DNA from: Treponema sp.
GTDB lineage: Bacteria; Spirochaetota; Spirochaetia; Treponematales; Treponemataceae
Direction of reading: 5' to 3'
NCBI GenBank assembly: GCA_017629095.1
Contig: JAGBXW010000104.1
Span: 1 to 64,000 of the forward strand
DNA length: 64,000 nucleotides
The notes under the pieces are model-generated. The model did not search any database, was not told the origin of the DNA, and was given only the letters and a program-made list of their open reading frames with translations. A program made the translations under genes and the position numbers. Within the stretch, counting starts at the first letter, position 1. Every line of letters begins with the position of its first letter. Shown piece by piece: positions 17,295 to 27,448 of the stretch.

Positions 17295-17499
17295 TTCTGC
17301 TTCCGCCAGAAGACTTGCGGTTCTTCTTCATCAATTTTCGCTGAAGGGTCTTGTTCTTGCGGTTCTTGATGGTGGAAGGCTTTTCAAAATACTCCCGCTT
17401 CTTGTACTCACGGATAATACCTTCTTTTTCTACCAGACGCTTGAAGCGCTTGATTGCTTTTTCCAGATTCTCGGAATCATCAACTGTAATATGTGCCAT
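17284..17499 (-). CDS. rpsU: 30S ribosomal protein bS21
   Basis: A basic 71-residue protein matching bS21: [41 protein letters not shown], then a Lys/Arg-rich tail. It assists the 30S subunit in mRNA selection. The start at 17499 is set by the strong GGGAGGTGA ribosome binding site. In-frame extension to 17577 has none. Divergent from asnA. Confidence 0.95.
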   Translation of the reverse strand: MAHITVDDSENLEKAIKRFKRLVEKEGIIREYKKREYFEKPSTIKNRKNKTLQRKLMKKNRKSSGGSRNAY

Positions 17500-17613
17500 T
17501 ATACTCACCTCCCTTCGGAACCTAACCGCCAGTATTTCGCCATTATGGCAGAATCCCTCAAAGATGTCAACTAACATGTAAAAAATGTAAAGAAAAACAA
17601 GGTTTTCTTCTAC

Positions 17614-17642
17614 TTTACAAAGGCTTTTTACAAGTGTATAAT
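17614..17642 (+). promoter_or_regulatory. Sigma-70 promoter for asnA
   Basis: TTTACA (17614-17619), 17-nt spacer, TATAAT (17637-17642), with TG two bases upstream of the -10. The asnA ATG at 17675 has AGGA upstream. Confidence 0.65.
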
Positions 17643-17674
17643 CCAGCTACAATTCTTTTTCAAGTAGGAAATGT

Positions 17675-18712
17675 ATGTCTCAACTTGCAATCCCAAACAA
17701 CTATAAACCATTGCTGTCTGTCCGAGAGACAGAGCATGCCATTGTCATGATAAAGGACTTTTTTCAGTTAGCTTTATCCACGGAGCTGAATCTTACCCGT
17801 GTAACTGCCCCACTTTTTGTTCCCAAGGGAACAGGTCTTAACGATGACTTGAACGGAGTGGAGCGGGCGGTAACCTTTCCTGTAAAGGATATGGATGATG
17901 CTTCCATGGAGATTGTCCATTCTTTGGCAAAATGGAAGCGGGTAAAGGTAACGGACTTGAGCTTGCCAGCAGGATTTGGTATTTACACCGACATGAACGC
18001 CATCAGAAGCGATGAGGAACTGGACAATACCCATTCCTTGTATGTGGATCAGTGGGACTGGGAGCTGGCAGTAAAAGATGAAGATAGAACCATTTATCTT
18101 TTGCGAGATGTGGTAAAGCGAATCTATCGCTGTTTGAAGCGTACCGAGTTCTTCATTTATGACCGATACGACTGCATCAAGCCTATTTTGCCTGATGAAA
18201 TCACCTTTATCTTTGCGGAGGATTTGCAAAAATCATATCCTGGCCTTACCTCCAAGGAGCGGGAAAATCTTGTGGCAGAAAAATACGGTGCTGTATTTAT
18301 CATTGGTATTGGTGCTCCATTGGCAGATGGACGCCCCCACGACGGACGTGCTCCTGACTACGACGACTGGATTACGGAAACAGGAGATGGCCACCGTGGC
18401 TTGAACGGAGACCTTATTGTATGGAATCCTGTGCTCAAGTGTGCCTTTGAGCTTTCTTCTATGGGAATTCGCGTGTCTCCAGAGTCCTTGCTGGCTCAGT
18501 TGGAAGCTCGTAATTGTATGGATAGAAAGGAATTGTATTTCCATTCACGTCTTTTGAAGGGAGAATTGACAGCCACTATGGGTGGTGGTATTGGCCAGTC
18601 CCGATTGTGTATGTATTTTTTAAGAAAGGCTCATATTGGAGAGACACAGGTAAGCGTATGGCCAGAATCCATGCGTAAGCAATGTGCTGACTCTGGAATA
18701 GCCTTGCTGTAG
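17675..18712 (+). CDS. asnA: Aspartate-ammonia ligase (asparagine synthetase A)
   Basis: ATP-dependent conversion of aspartate and ammonia to asparagine. It is a class II synthetase fold related to AspRS: VTAPLFVPKGTGLNDDLNGVERAVTFPVKD (~40-70), HSLYVDQWDWELAV (~108-121) and the C-terminal GELTATMGGGIGQSRLCMYFLRKAHIGE motif. The length of 345 aa is near the family norm (~330). A gene with barrel-like features follows after 5 bp and is very likely cotranscribed. Confidence 0.97.
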   Translation: MSQLAIPNNYKPLLSVRETEHAIVMIKDFFQLALSTELNLTRVTAPLFVPKGTGLNDDLNGVERAVTFPVKDMDDASMEIVHSLAKWKRVKVTDLSLPAGFGIYTDMNAIRSDEELDNTHSLYVDQWDWELAVKDEDRTIYLLRDVVKRIYRCLKRTEFFIYDRYDCIKPILPDEITFIFAEDLQKSYPGLTSKERENLVAEKYGAVFIIGIGAPLADGRPHDGRAPDYDDWITETGDGHRGLNGDLIVWNPVLKCAFELSSMGIRVSPESLLAQLEARNCMDRKELYFHSRLLKGELTATMGGGIGQSRLCMYFLRKAHIGETQVSVWPESMRKQCADSGIALL

Positions 18713-18717
18713 GATAT

Positions 18718-19737
18718 ATGGAATCTGAAAAAGAATACAAATTTAATGCCTCTCAGCTAGAAAAAGACCTGTCTTCCTTGATGGATCTGGGAATTACACG
18801 GTTGATTGTGGCTGATGAGGCTATTACAAGCAAGAAAGAGGGATTTCTTCGATTTGTTAGTCGAGCCCAAGAAGAGGCTCCAGATATTTTCTACAAATTT
18901 TATCTGAATCCCTCTGTCATAGATGGTCAGGTATGCCAGGAGTTGAGTCAACTCTATTGTGCCCTCCAGTTGCCCCTCACTGCAACTGACCTAGCTGAAA
19001 GAAAGGCCTTTGGACGAAAGATTGATTTTTTGAATCGAAGCGGCTTAGTTTTTGGCTTTGACTTGGATTTTGCCCAAGAGGAGGGGGATTCCGCCCGGCT
19101 TTTCCGTGACCGACTGAACTTTGCCCTTTCTCTGTATCCCAACCACCTTGATTTTAGCTGCCTAGAACAGGAGCTTCCTCAGCCCACAAAAACTTTTTCC
19201 TCCAAGGACATTGGCTTGGCTGCAGATAAGGCCTATGCCTGTGGTCTGTTTTATTCTGCAGGGCGGGCGGTGCCTTGGTTTTTAAGCGTGTTAAAGCCCC
19301 TGCGCATTACTCCCGACAGTTTTTTTGCAGATTTTGCCGAATGGCTTCAGTGTAATAATCTGGGGCGTCAGACTGCTGCAAAAACTGGGGCAAAGGCTCG
19401 TGGGGGAAGTAACCATACTATTTACCAGCTTTCCCACCAAGAGATTGAGCAGATGCAACTTTTGTTTCTGCAATTAAAGTATCAGGAAAAGGGACTGGAC
19501 TATCTTTTTCCTGTGGTGCAGGAGCTGGTACGATTTAATGGAGCCTTTGGCCGGTTGGTGGGCGAAGATCAGGAATCTGAGCTGGATTTGGCCTTTCATC
19601 CAGAGGATTTAAGTTCCCCTTATTCTCAAGATCTGCAGGCATTTGCAGAGAATGTTTGTATGGAGCAATGCAGGGTGCGGCTCTGTTGGATGCAGGACAA
19701 AGAAGGAAATAATGTTCCCCACTGGCAATTTTTATAA
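18718..19737 (+). CDS. Hypothetical protein, radical-SAM-like barrel without the Cys motif
   Basis: I do not recognise a named family. The pattern of LIVADEAITSKKEGFLRFV, FYLNPSVIDGQ, FLNRSGLVFGFDLDFAQEEGD and FALSLYPNHLDFSCLEQELP follows the strand order of a radical-SAM TIM barrel (the 'D-E', 'nR', 'D-l-i-G' and 'l-p' positions). The CxxxCxxC cluster that defines the enzymes is absent. The C-terminal ~150 residues are helical. The tight 5-bp spacing to asnA implies coexpression. It could be a degenerate paralogue; the assignment is tentative. Confidence 0.7.
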   Translation: MESEKEYKFNASQLEKDLSSLMDLGITRLIVADEAITSKKEGFLRFVSRAQEEAPDIFYKFYLNPSVIDGQVCQELSQLYCALQLPLTATDLAERKAFGRKIDFLNRSGLVFGFDLDFAQEEGDSARLFRDRLNFALSLYPNHLDFSCLEQELPQPTKTFSSKDIGLAADKAYACGLFYSAGRAVPWFLSVLKPLRITPDSFFADFAEWLQCNNLGRQTAAKTGAKARGGSNHTIYQLSHQEIEQMQLLFLQLKYQEKGLDYLFPVVQELVRFNGAFGRLVGEDQESELDLAFHPEDLSSPYSQDLQAFAENVCMEQCRVRLCWMQDKEGNNVPHWQFL

Positions 19738-19867
19738 GAAGTTAAAAAAATATTAAAAATTGTTGACGAATGAATAGTGCAGATAGTATCTTTTAGACAG
19801 AAACTTATAAATGGTATAAATCTAAAAGCTACGAAAAAATTGATTTATGCTGTTAGGAAGAAGAGGT

Positions 19868-20521
19868 ATGAAGAAACAGGAAGATCAGGATCAGCAAGAA
19901 ATGTCCCAGAACGATTCCAATGGAGAAGGGGAAGTTCAAGGGGAAAAGGTTGTAGAGACAGATGCTGGTACAACAAAGTCTGATGATACAGTAGAAGAAG
20001 ATCCCATTCAGAAACTGGAAAGTGAAAAGGCTGAGTTGGAGGCAAAAAATAAGGAACTCCACAATCAGTATCTTATGGCTATGGCAGACTTTGATAATTA
20101 TCGCAAGCGAATGGTCAAAGAAAAGCAAGAAGCCTTTGACTATGCTAATGCCAATCTCTTAACTGACCTGTTGGAAAGCATAGATAATTTTGACCGTGCT
20201 TTGGATGCAGCAGCCACTGCTACCGATGTTTCTAGTGTAGTAGATGGTGTTAAGATGATTCGGAATCAGTTGGTGTCCATGCTGGAAAATAAATACAATC
20301 TGGCTGGCTACGGAGAAAAGGGAGATGTCTTTGACTCCAATATCCATGAGGCCATTGGAAGTATGGCTGGACCAGTTGCCGAACCAGTATGCTCGGAAGT
20401 ATATTTAAAGGGATATAAGTTAAAGGATAGAATTATCCGTTATGCTAAGGTTATGGTTCAGATGCCTGACGGTAGTGTTGCTGCTGGTGATGGAAAAGAG
20501 ACTGAATCAACTGCCGAATAA
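19868..20521 (+). CDS. grpE: Nucleotide exchange factor GrpE
   Basis: DnaK cochaperone that promotes ADP release. The first ~50 residues are acidic and disordered, then a long coiled coil runs ~45-100 (KLESEKAELEAKNKELHNQYLMAMADFDNYRKRM). The C-terminal beta domain is GYGEKGDVFDSNIHEAIG...GYKLKDRIIRYAKVMV. The ATG at 19868 has AGGAAG upstream; an in-frame ATG at 19847 has none. It is the first gene of grpE-dnaK-dnaJ. TTGACG at 19763 could be a -35, but I see no CIRCE element here. Confidence 0.95.
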   Translation: MKKQEDQDQQEMSQNDSNGEGEVQGEKVVETDAGTTKSDDTVEEDPIQKLESEKAELEAKNKELHNQYLMAMADFDNYRKRMVKEKQEAFDYANANLLTDLLESIDNFDRALDAAATATDVSSVVDGVKMIRNQLVSMLENKYNLAGYGEKGDVFDSNIHEAIGSMAGPVAEPVCSEVYLKGYKLKDRIIRYAKVMVQMPDGSVAAGDGKETESTAE

Positions 20522-20551
20522 AGATTTTAGAGAATTAGAGGAGATACGAAT

Positions 20552-22489
20552 ATGGGAAAGATTATTGGAATTGACTTGGGAACAACCAACTCTTGTGTTG
20601 CTGTAATGGAAGGTGGAGAGCCTGTTGTAATTCAGAACTCTGAAGGTGGACGTACCACTCCTTCTATTGTTGGTTTTACTGCCAAGGGTGAGCGTATTGT
20701 AGGTCAGCCTGCAAAGAACCAGATGGTTACCAACCCAGAAAATACCGTATATTCAATCAAGCGTTTTATTGGACATCGCTACAGTGAGCTTTCTGGTGAA
20801 GCAAAGATGGTGCCCTACAAGGTAGTGGACCACGGGGAGGATGTTCGTATTGATATTGAGGGAAAGGAATATTCTCCACAGGAAATCAGTGCCTTTATCC
20901 TCCAGAAGATGAAAAAGACTGCTGAGGACTACTTGGGACAGACTGTTACAGAAGCTGTAATTACTGTTCCTGCATACTTTAACGATGCTCAGCGCCAAGC
21001 TACTAAGGATGCTGGTAAGATTGCTGGTCTTGATGTAAAGCGCATCATCAACGAGCCCACTGCAGCTTCCTTGGCCTATGGTTTTAACAAGGAATCAAAG
21101 TCAGAAAAGACCATTGCTGTATACGACTTGGGTGGTGGTACCTTTGATATTTCAATCTTGGAATTGGGTGATGGTGTATTTGAAGTTAAGTCTACTGCTG
21201 GTGACACTCACCTTGGTGGAGATGATTTTGACCGCCGCATTATCAACTGGCTCATCGACGAGTTCAAGGCTGACACTGGTATTGACCTGTCTCAGGATCG
21301 CATGGCTCTCCAGCGTCTCCGTGAGGCTGCAGAAAAGGCAAAGATTGAGCTTTCTGCTGTAGCCAGCACCGAAATTAACTTGCCCTTTATCACTGCCGAC
21401 GCAACAGGACCTAAGCACCTGCAGAAGTCTTTGACTCGTGCCAAGTTCGAGCAGATGACCGAGGACTTGTTGGAGCGCACCAAGGAGCCTTGTCGTAAGG
21501 CTATGCAGGATGCAGGTGTAACTCCTGACCAGATTGATGAGGTATTGCTGGTTGGTGGTTCTACCCGTATGCCTAAGGTAATGCAGGTTGTAAAGGACTT
21601 GTTCGGTAAGGAAGGTTCCAAGGGTGTAAACCCCGACGAAGCTGTCGCTGTTGGTGCTGCTATCCAGGGTGGTATCTTGGGTGGTGACGTTAAGGACGTA
21701 TTGTTGCTGGACGTAACACCTCTTTCTTTGGGTATTGAGACTATGGGTGCTGTATTTACCAAGCTCATTCCTCGCAACACCACCATTCCTACCCGCAAGA
21801 GCCAGATTTTCTCCACTGCTGCCGACGGACAGACAGCTGTATCTATCCACGTATTGCAGGGTGAACGTGAAATGGCTGCCCAGAACAGAACTTTGGGACG
21901 TTTTGACTTGGTGGGAATCCCTGCCGCTCCTCGTGGAGTACCTCAGATTGAAGTAACCTTCGACATCGACGCCAACGGTATTGTTCACGTATCTGCCAAG
22001 GACTTGGGTACTGGTAAGGAGCAGTCTGTTCGCATTGAAAGCTCCAGTGGCTTGAGCGAAAGTGAAATTGACCGCATGGTTAAAGAAGCTGAGGCAAATG
22101 CAGAGGCCGACAAGCGTGAACGTGAAAAGGTAGAGGTTCGCAATGAGGCTGACTCTCTGGTTTATGCCACAGAAAAGAGCATGAACGAATTGGGAGACAA
22201 GGTTGCAGGTGCAGACAAGCAGAAGATTGAGGACGCCATCGCTGCCTTGAAGCGTGCTTTGGAAGGTGACAATGTGGAGGAAATCAAGGCAAAGACTGAA
22301 GAGTTGAAGCAGGCTTCCTACAAGATTGCCGAAGAAGTATACAAGCAGCAGCAGGCAGCTGGTGCTGGAGCAGGCCCTGATATGGGTGGTGCTACTGGTG
22401 CTGACGCTGGTGGAGCTACAGGCGGTACTGGACCTAACAAGGGTACAGCCGAGGATGTAAGTTACGAAGTTGTAGACGACGACAAATAA
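20552..22489 (+). CDS. dnaK: Chaperone DnaK (Hsp70)
   Basis: Full-length Hsp70 of 645 aa. The ATPase domain opens [20 protein letters not shown], with [14 protein letters not shown] and [14 protein letters not shown]. The linker is [15 protein letters not shown] (~390). The substrate-binding beta-domain and helical lid follow, ending in a Gly/Ala-rich tail and [12 protein letters not shown]. It refolds and protects proteins with GrpE and DnaJ. It starts 30 bp after grpE. Codon use is more biased than in neighbours, as expected of a highly expressed gene. Confidence 0.98.
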   Translation: MGKIIGIDLGTTNSCVAVMEGGEPVVIQNSEGGRTTPSIVGFTAKGERIVGQPAKNQMVTNPENTVYSIKRFIGHRYSELSGEAKMVPYKVVDHGEDVRIDIEGKEYSPQEISAFILQKMKKTAEDYLGQTVTEAVITVPAYFNDAQRQATKDAGKIAGLDVKRIINEPTAASLAYGFNKESKSEKTIAVYDLGGGTFDISILELGDGVFEVKSTAGDTHLGGDDFDRRIINWLIDEFKADTGIDLSQDRMALQRLREAAEKAKIELSAVASTEINLPFITADATGPKHLQKSLTRAKFEQMTEDLLERTKEPCRKAMQDAGVTPDQIDEVLLVGGSTRMPKVMQVVKDLFGKEGSKGVNPDEAVAVGAAIQGGILGGDVKDVLLLDVTPLSLGIETMGAVFTKLIPRNTTIPTRKSQIFSTAADGQTAVSIHVLQGEREMAAQNRTLGRFDLVGIPAAPRGVPQIEVTFDIDANGIVHVSAKDLGTGKEQSVRIESSSGLSESEIDRMVKEAEANAEADKREREKVEVRNEADSLVYATEKSMNELGDKVAGADKQKIEDAIAALKRALEGDNVEEIKAKTEELKQASYKIAEEVYKQQQAAGAGAGPDMGGATGADAGGATGGTGPNKGTAEDVSYEVVDDDK

Positions 22490-22507
22490 GTTCGTTCAAT
22501 AATAAAA

Positions 22508-22595
22508 GAGGCGGGATGTCCTGGAGAATGTGTATGAGAACAGGTCCCGCCTCAACTTGTATAAGCCGTCGTTTTTTATAACGGCGGTATTTTTG
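22508..22595 (+). terminator. Hairpin plus intrinsic terminator between dnaK and dnaJ
   Basis: Two stems occupy the 123-bp gap: GAGGCGGGA/TCCCGCCTC (22508-22516 with 22545-22553), then CCGTCGTT/AACGGCGG (22566-22573 with 22580-22587) followed directly by TATTTTTG. The second looks like a true terminator and should lower dnaJ expression relative to dnaK. Confidence 0.7.
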
Positions 22596-22612
22596 TTAAT
22601 GGAAGGCATGGC

Positions 22613-23746
22613 ATGGCAAAGCGGGATTATTATGAAGTTCTGGGAGTCCAGAAGAACGCTACAAAAGATGAGATAAAAAAGGGATACCGAAAGTTGGCTG
22701 TTCAATATCATCCAGATAAGAATCCTGGAGATAAAGAAGCTGAAGAAAAATTCAAGGAGGCCACCGAGGCCTATGAAATTCTTTCTGACGAGCAAAAACG
22801 TCAGATTTATGATCAGTATGGTTTTGCTGGCCTTGAAGGAATGGGTGGTGGCGGTGGCGGTTATTCCCACGCTTACGCTGACTTTAGCGACTTGTTTGAA
22901 GGCTTTGATTTAGGCGGTATTTTTGGAAACATCTTTGGTGGTGGAAGCGGTGGTCGTCGCCGTTCTCCCGATGCGCCCAACCAAGGAGCTAGCCTTCGCT
23001 ATGACCTGGAAATCAGTTTTAAGGAAGCTGTTTACGGTACTGAAAAGCAAGTTCAGTTCCAGCACACAGAGCCCTGTGAAACTTGTCATGGAACAGGTGG
23101 TGCCAATGGTGCCCAGAGAAAGACCTGTGGAACTTGTGGTGGCTCTGGTCAGGTTCGCAGAAATACTGGCTTCTTTGCCTTTGCTCAAACCTGTCCCACC
23201 TGTGGTGGCGATGGGTCTGTGATTGATAATCCTTGTAAGGTGTGTGGTGGCTCTGGTCTTCAGCCTAAGCGAAAGAAGATTAACATTCAGATTCCTGCTG
23301 GAGCAGACAACGGCAAGCGAATTACCATTCCCCGTCAGGGAGATGCTGGTCGCAATGGTGGGCCTGCCGGTGACTTGATTATTGTGGTGCATGTAACTCG
23401 CCACCAGTATTTTGAGCGCAGTGGCAACGACCTGTATTGTGCTGTGCCCATTTCTGCCACCCAGGCAATTCTTGGAGCTGACATCAATGTTACTTCCTTG
23501 GATGACAAGAAGATAAAGCTCAAGATTCCTGCTGGAACTCCCCATGGAAAGCTCCTTCGCTTGCGGAATGAGGGTGTTCCCTACAGCGGAACAAACAAAA
23601 AGGGTGACTTATACATTAAAGTTTTGGTGGAAGTTCCCACAAAACTGTCTTCAAAGCAGAAGGATTTGCTGAAGGAGTTTATGGAAATAGAAAAACCCAC
23701 CGAGTCTCCCATGCCAAAAGCCTTGTCCGAACTACAGCATCAATAG
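22613..23746 (+). CDS. dnaJ: Chaperone DnaJ (Hsp40)
   Basis: Type I DnaJ of 377 aa. The J domain (residues 1-70) has the HPD tripeptide in [17 protein letters not shown] Gly/Phe-rich linker covers ~75-120. Four CxxCxGxG zinc repeats follow ([32 protein letters not shown]), then the C-terminal substrate-binding domain. It stimulates DnaK ATPase. ATG 22613 gives the standard [11 protein letters not shown] start. It follows dnaK across a terminator-like hairpin. Confidence 0.97.
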   Translation: MAKRDYYEVLGVQKNATKDEIKKGYRKLAVQYHPDKNPGDKEAEEKFKEATEAYEILSDEQKRQIYDQYGFAGLEGMGGGGGGYSHAYADFSDLFEGFDLGGIFGNIFGGGSGGRRRSPDAPNQGASLRYDLEISFKEAVYGTEKQVQFQHTEPCETCHGTGGANGAQRKTCGTCGGSGQVRRNTGFFAFAQTCPTCGGDGSVIDNPCKVCGGSGLQPKRKKINIQIPAGADNGKRITIPRQGDAGRNGGPAGDLIIVVHVTRHQYFERSGNDLYCAVPISATQAILGADINVTSLDDKKIKLKIPAGTPHGKLLRLRNEGVPYSGTNKKGDLYIKVLVEVPTKLSSKQKDLLKEFMEIEKPTESPMPKALSELQHQ

Positions 23747-23753
23747 ATGCTTA

Positions 23754-23797
23754 AAAGCCTCTTGAAACAATGGTGATTTCAAGAGGCTTTCTTATTT
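23754..23797 (+). terminator. Intrinsic terminator after dnaJ
   Basis: A 14-bp perfect stem AAAGCCTCTTGAAA/TTTCAAGAGGCTTT (23754-23767 with 23777-23790) followed by CTTATTTT. It closes the grpE-dnaK-dnaJ unit. Confidence 0.9.
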
Positions 23798-23909
23798 TCC
23801 CTCCCTATGTTTTTATTCCAATTTTTTCGAATGTATGTTACAATTAAAGGTAGTTTTGTCTCAAAAATAGCGTAAATTTTATGTTTTAGACATAAAATAA
23901 GGAGTTTTC

Positions 23910-25289
23910 ATGCTCAAGGATAGACAGAGAATTTGTCTGTTGTGCATAAACAGTATCATTGCTGTTATCTTCATTGTTTTAAGCATCTTTTTGATTCCTA
24001 AGGCAAATTGGATTTTTATCTTGCTTTGTTGCATCGTTCTTTTTGTTTCCCTTGAGTTGATTGGTGATGCCCTACTGAAATTTTTGTTTGGAAAAATTAA
24101 TATTTCTATTTTTGAAAAAGGCCCTACATCTCTACTTTCAGATTTTATCCATCAACTGCGCTTTTGTTATTCTCTGGAAGATTTTTTTAATACTGTAGGT
24201 GAAATTCTAGAAGTACAAGGTGACTGTTCTGTTTTGTTCATCAATCGAACGAATAATTATGTTTTGTATAATAGTCCTAATAAATTGACATGCAAGGCCG
24301 AGACCATGAATACCTTGGACATGAATTTTTGCGATGTGAGAGCTGAAGGCTTTTACTTTATCGACAAGAATTTTGGCCTCACCACTGACTATAAGTCTAC
24401 ACGAGGCTTCTTTTTAGTAAAGGAGCAGTATCATCTTTATATTTTCTGTAAATACACCCATCTGTTTGACAAGGTTATTTACGACACTCTCTTTAAGGAA
24501 TATGTTCGTTTCTTGAACCGCCAGGAAATTATTACAAACCTCAGCGTCATTACTGAGCTTTCCCGTGAGTGGTCAATGTTGGCCGACGAACAAAAATCCT
24601 TCTTGCCCATGATAATGCCAGAAGTACATCGACTGGATCTTGCCTCCTATTTTAGACCTTTGGTAAATGTTTCTGGTGACTACTACTCTGTGTTACCCTT
24701 GAATGAGCATAAAACTTTGGTGATGTTAGGAGATGTTTCTGGAAAGGGATTGGCGGCAGCCTTGGTTATGGGCTTGGTATTGAATACGGTAAAAATCATG
24801 GAGGACAAGGAAGATTTAGTGAATGTAATCTATTCCATAGACCGTGCCATCAAGGATATGAAGCTGCAGGACAAATATACCGTTCTTTTTATCGGTATTA
24901 TCGATACGGAAAAAATGACCATTCGGTATATCAATGCCTCCATGTCAGATCCCATCATCGTCACTCGCTCCCCAGAAGGCTATAGAATCAAGCCCCTTTC
25001 TTCTAACTGTTCTTTGATTGGTATTATCGATCTTGATAATGTGACGGTGGCGGAGCAAAGATTGTTCCGTGGGGATTTGATTTTAATGGCTTCTGACGGT
25101 ATTTCAGAGGCTATGGATCAAGATGGAGTAGAGTTGGGGTCAACTGATTTGTATTTGAGAACCATCAAAAATAGTGCCAATAAATCTGCCAGCAATTTTG
25201 TGGCGGATATGGCAAATCTTGTTGAATCCTATTGCGATGGTCATCTTCGTGATGATGTGACTATGCTGGTGGCAAAGGTTGAAGGCTGA
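23910..25289 (+). CDS. Membrane-bound PP2C/SpoIIE-type phosphatase
   Basis: Two N-terminal transmembrane helices (residues ~8-28 and ~34-55) precede a GAF-like segment (~70-190) and a C-terminal SpoIIE phosphatase domain (~240-459). Metal-binding Asp motifs are visible: NVSGDYYSVLP, LGDVSGKGLAAALVMG, LILMASDGISEA and HLRDDVTMLV. Such enzymes dephosphorylate STAS-domain anti-anti-sigma proteins; one is encoded three genes later. Its stop overlaps the next ATG by one base (TGATG), so translation is coupled. Confidence 0.9.
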   Translation: MLKDRQRICLLCINSIIAVIFIVLSIFLIPKANWIFILLCCIVLFVSLELIGDALLKFLFGKINISIFEKGPTSLLSDFIHQLRFCYSLEDFFNTVGEILEVQGDCSVLFINRTNNYVLYNSPNKLTCKAETMNTLDMNFCDVRAEGFYFIDKNFGLTTDYKSTRGFFLVKEQYHLYIFCKYTHLFDKVIYDTLFKEYVRFLNRQEIITNLSVITELSREWSMLADEQKSFLPMIMPEVHRLDLASYFRPLVNVSGDYYSVLPLNEHKTLVMLGDVSGKGLAAALVMGLVLNTVKIMEDKEDLVNVIYSIDRAIKDMKLQDKYTVLFIGIIDTEKMTIRYINASMSDPIIVTRSPEGYRIKPLSSNCSLIGIIDLDNVTVAEQRLFRGDLILMASDGISEAMDQDGVELGSTDLYLRTIKNSANKSASNFVADMANLVESYCDGHLRDDVTMLVAKVEG

Positions 25290-27448
25290 TGATCTATATT
25301 ATTCTTAATGCTTTATTGTGTATTTTTCTGGTAAGTTATTCCTACGTTGTTGATAGAAATAAAATGTACGGGATGACCGTTAACAGCATTTTATTGCTTT
25401 TTGGATATAGTTTTTCTGTTTTGTTCAATCTGATTCTTATTAATTTTTTCCCAAACTATACCATCATGTTTATGGTGGTGCGCATTTCAGAAATACTTGA
25501 AAAATTCTTTTTGCTTAATTTCTGTCTCACCATCATGGCATATCCAGCCCTTAAAAAGAGTCTTGCTGGTTTTATACTAGAAATTCTTATAATGGCCAGT
25601 TTTGTTTATATTGTATTTAAAAGCTCCATCAGTATTATTGCCAGTCCAAAGACAGGACTATATTTTTATACCCAGTATGTAGCCTCCAACTCCGTGCTTC
25701 GTTGGCAGAATGTCTGGAATATTTTGTTCCACTATGTCTTTCCTGGAGTTGCAGCCCTGTATATCATTGTAAGACCAGCAAATACAAAGAACAGACTTGA
25801 ACAGGAGCGGCTGCTTGTTCATTTGGTGGCTTTGATTGTGGTTGTGGTTTCCTATATGGCCTTGACTGCTGCTGTAAAGGTTGAACCCTTCTTTTATACT
25901 TTGAAAAGTTTTGGTTACTTGGTGGGAATCTACCTTGCCTATAATGCTGCCAAAATCCATATTATTCTGGATGCTAAAACTATCTTGATTAATAGTTTTA
26001 AGATTGTTTGGATTTATTGTGTTCCAGCTGTTGTGCTGGGAGTTGTCATGATCTTTATCATACAGTTTCGGGATGATAATTTGCCCCTCTTCCTTGCCAT
26101 TTTGGTTGTTGCATTGGTGGCCATCTTCTTGCGAACTAATTTTTTGCCTCAGATTATTGCCCGCCGAAGTAATGGTATGATGGATGGATATGACAAGTTT
26201 CTGGAAAAAAAGCTTGCGGACTTGGAATATAACCTTTCTGTGGAAAATTTTGGTAATCAGGTGAGTCAGATTCTTCGTGAAGAAGTGAAGTGTGATGGTA
26301 TCAATATCCTCATCAGCAACGGGGAGGAATTTGCCAGTGTGTATAGCTCCTATCCTTCCATTAGCAGTTTGCCACTGGAATATCCTGCCTTTGATGTGAT
26401 GATGGGTGCCAACAGACAAATTGCCTTCAAGAATCAGCTGGAGTCAAACCATGCCCTTGCAGGTGCCCGAGCTGGACTTGCGGAAATCTTTGCTAAGGAT
26501 TCGGCTCAGGCCTGTATCCTTTTGGCAGAAGGATATCGTGTTTTTGGTATTATCCTCTTGAACGAGAAGGAATTGGGAAACGACTACAACAAATACGACT
26601 ACACTACATTTACCAAGCTCTATCCCTATTTCTTTATGATTGGCTACTACATGAACAGCGTAGCCAACGAAGGTGTGATTGGTACCATCAACCGTGAAAT
26701 CAAGATGTCTGACCAGATAATCCACTCCATTCAGGAAAACATGGATTTTATCCGTAACCCAAAGATTGATGTGGGTTACATGATGGTACCTGCACGAAAT
26801 ATTGGTGGAGAATTTATCGATTTTATTCGTCTTACAGATACTCGCCACATTATGATTCTTGGTTCCATGAGTGGTAAGGGCATTACAGCAAGTATGTCTA
26901 TGGTGATTATGAAGTCCATCATCAGAACCTTTTTGTCGGATATACACGATTTTAAGGAATTGATTCAGAAGGTAAATCATTTCATTCGGTTTAACCTGCC
27001 ACGGGGAACCTTCTTTGCAGGAGTTTTTGCCCTGTTGGACTTTTCTGATAACATCATGTATTACATCAACTGTGGTGTTCCCACCTTAATGCTGTATACC
27101 AAGTCCTACAACAACGTTATTGAGATTCAAGGTGACGGCCGTGTTTTGGGCTTTGTGCCAGACATTAGCACCTATGCAAAGGTAAAGAAAATTAAGTTGA
27201 ATCCTGGTGACGTGATTTTCTCTTGTACTGAGGGCTTGATTGAATCCCAGTCCCTCCGTGGTGAATCCTTTGGTAAGGCCCGTCTTCAAAAATCAATTAT
27301 GGAAAATCTCAATTATTCTGCAAATAAAATAACTCAGTTTACCTACGAGAATTTACGAGAGTTTACCTCTAAGGAACAGGCGGCTGACATTACCTGCTTG
27401 GCCATGAAGATTTTTGCAGATAAGGATGGAGTAAATGGAACAACTTAA
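25289..27448 (+). CDS. Multi-pass membrane receptor with SpoIIE-type phosphatase domain
   Basis: A 719-residue protein. The N-terminal ~310 residues form 8-9 hydrophobic helices of the histidine-kinase/7TM receptor type. A GAF-like middle domain (~330-460) follows, then a SpoIIE PP2C domain (~480-719) with ARNIGGEFIDFIRL, LGSMSGKGITASMSMV, GDVIFSCTEGLIESQ and a C-terminal ADITCLAMKI. Two PP2C metal positions differ from the classic Asp: GEF in place of GDY, and SCTEG in place of SDG. Activity may therefore be reduced or regulated. Overlaps with both neighbours indicate tight coupling. Confidence 0.85.
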   Translation: MIYIILNALLCIFLVSYSYVVDRNKMYGMTVNSILLLFGYSFSVLFNLILINFFPNYTIMFMVVRISEILEKFFLLNFCLTIMAYPALKKSLAGFILEILIMASFVYIVFKSSISIIASPKTGLYFYTQYVASNSVLRWQNVWNILFHYVFPGVAALYIIVRPANTKNRLEQERLLVHLVALIVVVVSYMALTAAVKVEPFFYTLKSFGYLVGIYLAYNAAKIHIILDAKTILINSFKIVWIYCVPAVVLGVVMIFIIQFRDDNLPLFLAILVVALVAIFLRTNFLPQIIARRSNGMMDGYDKFLEKKLADLEYNLSVENFGNQVSQILREEVKCDGINILISNGEEFASVYSSYPSISSLPLEYPAFDVMMGANRQIAFKNQLESNHALAGARAGLAEIFAKDSAQACILLAEGYRVFGIILLNEKELGNDYNKYDYTTFTKLYPYFFMIGYYMNSVANEGVIGTINREIKMSDQIIHSIQENMDFIRNPKIDVGYMMVPARNIGGEFIDFIRLTDTRHIMILGSMSGKGITASMSMVIMKSIIRTFLSDIHDFKELIQKVNHFIRFNLPRGTFFAGVFALLDFSDNIMYYINCGVPTLMLYTKSYNNVIEIQGDGRVLGFVPDISTYAKVKKIKLNPGDVIFSCTEGLIESQSLRGESFGKARLQKSIMENLNYSANKITQFTYENLREFTSKEQAADITCLAMKIFADKDGVNGTT

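Noticed and set aside
19741-19867. Possible CIRCE/HrcA operator upstream of grpE
   Set aside because: I found no TTAGCACTC-N9-GAGTGCTAA-like dyad; only a weak TTGACG -35 candidate.
21152-21988. Long minus-strand open frame inside dnaK
   Set aside because: Shadow of strongly biased dnaK codons; the translation has no plausible domain.
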